DNA from: an uncultured Lachnoanaerobaculum sp.
GTDB lineage: Bacteria; Bacillota; Clostridia; Lachnospirales; Lachnospiraceae
Assembly (NCBI GenBank): GCA_916720285.1
Contig: CAKAQP010000154.1
Span: 1 to 5,640 of the forward strand
Reading direction: 5' to 3'
DNA: 5,640 nt
Below, in pieces: positions 4,558-5,640 of this stretch (positions are counted from its first letter, which is position 1; every line of letters begins with the position of its first letter). Below the pieces are notes generated by a model that made no database searches, was not told the origin of the DNA, and was given only the letters and a program-made list of their open reading frames with translations. The translations under genes were made by a program, and so were the position numbers.

Positions 4558-5640
4558 ACCAAGTCTGATATTTTCTATTTTTTCTTTTAACTCTCCTTCT
4601 AAAGAATCAAACAATCTGTTTGTAACTGAAGTCTTTTCTATATGTTCTTTTCTGAAAGCCTCTTTAGTATCCTCAAGATCCTTTAAAAACTCCCTTGCTG
4701 AGATAAGTATTGCCCTCTTACCTCTTATAATAATCTGCTCAATGCCGTCTGATGTTGCTACGGTGACATCATATCTTTTTATCATTTCATGTGTTGTCTT
4801 TTCTATATACTGATCGGCTGTTTCCGCAGTCTTTGTATATACCACATATACACCCGAGAAATTCTGCACCTCCGTAGGATGATTTACAAGCCTGTAAGCA
4901 TCAAATACCAGAATAATCTCATAGTCCTTGTAGGCCTTATAATCTATCAGAAGTTCAATCAGTCTGTCTCTTGCCGCATCTATATTTATCTGTGCAAGTT
5001 CATTTAACGACTTTGAAGCAAAAATAATATTATATCCGTCAACCAGCAAGTAATGTTTCTTTTTTGCTCTTTCTTTATAAACATACTCTTTTTCAGGTGT
5101 TCTCTTTACAGGTGCATCCCAGTCTCCTATTCTTGGAATCACCTTACCGTATGTTCTTTCAAATATGGCCATAAGCTCTTCTCTGTCGGCTTTTGTGGCA
5201 TCATAGGTGGAACGTACCGTCTCTATTTTTTCCTCTTCTTTTACAAGCTCAAATTTCTTTAGAGGCAAATGCATATAGTTAAATACTTCACTCCATGGCA
5301 CTATAAAGCTCTCACCATGAGAACAAAATACGGAGTCCGGAGTATTCTTTGTATCAAACTCCGCAATATACGAACTGCTCTCTATAATCTTATCCGCATT
5401 ATGGCATGGTAAAAATCCTCTTAGACCAAAGCCTATCTGTCCAAGTCCTTTGGTATATGATAAAAGCGTACTTCCATAGTTTTGTATATTAACAGTAGGC
5501 GCATATCCCGTCACTCTGAGAGTCTCTCCACCCTCATAGCTTATATCCTCTGCATTCATATTATTTAAATCATTTAAAAGCCTGCCAAGTGAAGTCATAG
5601 GTATGTTTATTTCAAAATCATAGTACGGCTCCAATAAAAC
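4540..5640 (-). CDS. TetM/EF-G-like ribosomal GTPase fused to a C-terminal YacP/Rae1-type NYN ribonuclease domain; C-terminal part only
   Basis: The frame is open to the right edge (366 visible residues), so the gene starts outside the window. The first residues, VLLEPYYDFEINIPMTSLGRLLNDL, match the start of EF-G domain V in TetM/TetO-type ribosomal protection proteins, and GYAPTVNIQNYGSTLLSYTKGLG continues that fold (to about 90). Then come a conserved segment around VFCSHGESFIVPW (about 104-116) and a linker with ELMAIFERTYGKV (about 155-167). From about 195 to 320 there is a YacP-type NYN/PIN-like nuclease domain: LLVDGYN with Asp201, ILVFDAY with Asp247, ETADQ with Asp276 and TSD with Asp298, the four acidic residues expected to bind metal. 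The tail is charged and helical. B. subtilis Rae1 (YacP) is a ribosome-associated mRNA endonuclease. The fusion suggests a GTPase that enters the A site and delivers mRNA cleavage. Tetracycline resistance should not be assumed. Domain calls are firm; the joint mechanism is inference. Confidence 0.92.
   Translation of the reverse strand, partial: VLLEPYYDFEINIPMTSLGRLLNDLNNMNAEDISYEGGETLRVTGYAPTVNIQNYGSTLLSYTKGLGQIGFGLRGFLPCHNADKIIESSSYIAEFDTKNTPDSVFCSHGESFIVPWSEVFNYMHLPLKKFELVKEEEKIETVRSTYDATKADREELMAIFERTYGKVIPRIGDWDAPVKRTPEKEYVYKERAKKKHYLLVDGYNIIFASKSLNELAQINIDAARDRLIELLIDYKAYKDYEIILVFDAYRLVNHPTEVQNFSGVYVVYTKTAETADQYIEKTTHEMIKRYDVTVATSDGIEQIIIRGKRAILISAREFLKDLEDTKEAFRKEHIEKTSVTNRLFDSLEGELKEKIENIRLGKKEKP

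Noticed and set aside
4789..5262. Two plus-strand frames opposite the GTPase-nuclease gene
   Set aside because: They are Cys/Phe/Tyr-rich shadows of a conserved coding frame on the other strand, without ribosome binding sites.
5632..5634. TTG at 5634 as the true start of the minus-strand gene (a 364-residue stand-alone protein)
   Set aside because: The frame stays open to the edge and reads VLLEP, a conserved internal stretch of TetM/EF-G-like proteins, so the TTG is an internal Leu codon.
4540..5640. Calling the minus-strand gene a tetracycline resistance determinant
   Set aside because: Only domain V and the fused nuclease are visible. Chromosomal TetM-like fusions of this kind need not protect from tetracycline, so a resistance call is not justified from this window.

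Overview
The window reads as chromosome of an AT-rich, low-GC Gram-positive anaerobe of the Clostridia, most likely a Lachnospiraceae relative. The reasons are strong AGGAGG-type ribosome binding sites before almost every gene, an AT-rich codon style, a feoA-feoA-feoB-(Cys-rich peptide) ferrous iron operon, and a TetM-like GTPase carrying a C-terminal YacP/NYN nuclease domain. The organism call is inference. I see no tRNA, rRNA, CRISPR array or insertion sequence.

Layout. Positions 1-1322 hold a leftward (minus-strand) pair: an 88-residue single-span membrane protein resembling the DUF6110-type small proteins (1056-1322), then a heavy-metal P-type ATPase (starts at 969, runs off the left edge, 323 residues visible). 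A near-perfect 12-bp hairpin lies between them. Positions 1323-1613 are the divergent control region. It holds three sites of the form TTAG-N6-CTAA, one of them inside a perfect 16-bp palindrome, plus leftward promoter candidates and a further 15-bp palindrome. Positions 1614-4488 are the rightward Feo operon: a divergent FeoA-like protein, a classical FeoA, full-length FeoB (710 residues), and a 46-residue FeoB-associated Cys-rich membrane peptide. A strong, apparently bidirectional terminator follows at about 4517-4557. From the right edge down to 4540 a convergent minus-strand gene encodes the C-terminal part of a TetM/EF-G-like ribosomal GTPase fused to a YacP/Rae1-like NYN ribonuclease domain. 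Its 5' end lies outside the window.

How the genes may work together. FeoA/FeoB imports Fe(II) across the cytoplasmic membrane. The divergent ATPase and its small membrane partner sit back to back with feo and seem to share one family of operator sites, so both operons are probably controlled by one metal-responsive repressor. The ATPase N-terminus (a basic His/Arg-rich HMA-like region without CxxC) and the small glycine-rich membrane protein recall ferrosome (Fez-type) iron-storage loci. A combined iron uptake plus iron compartment/efflux locus is therefore the most interesting hypothesis here. The second notable element is the GTPase-nuclease fusion, whose architecture suggests an enzyme that enters the ribosomal A site and cuts mRNA.
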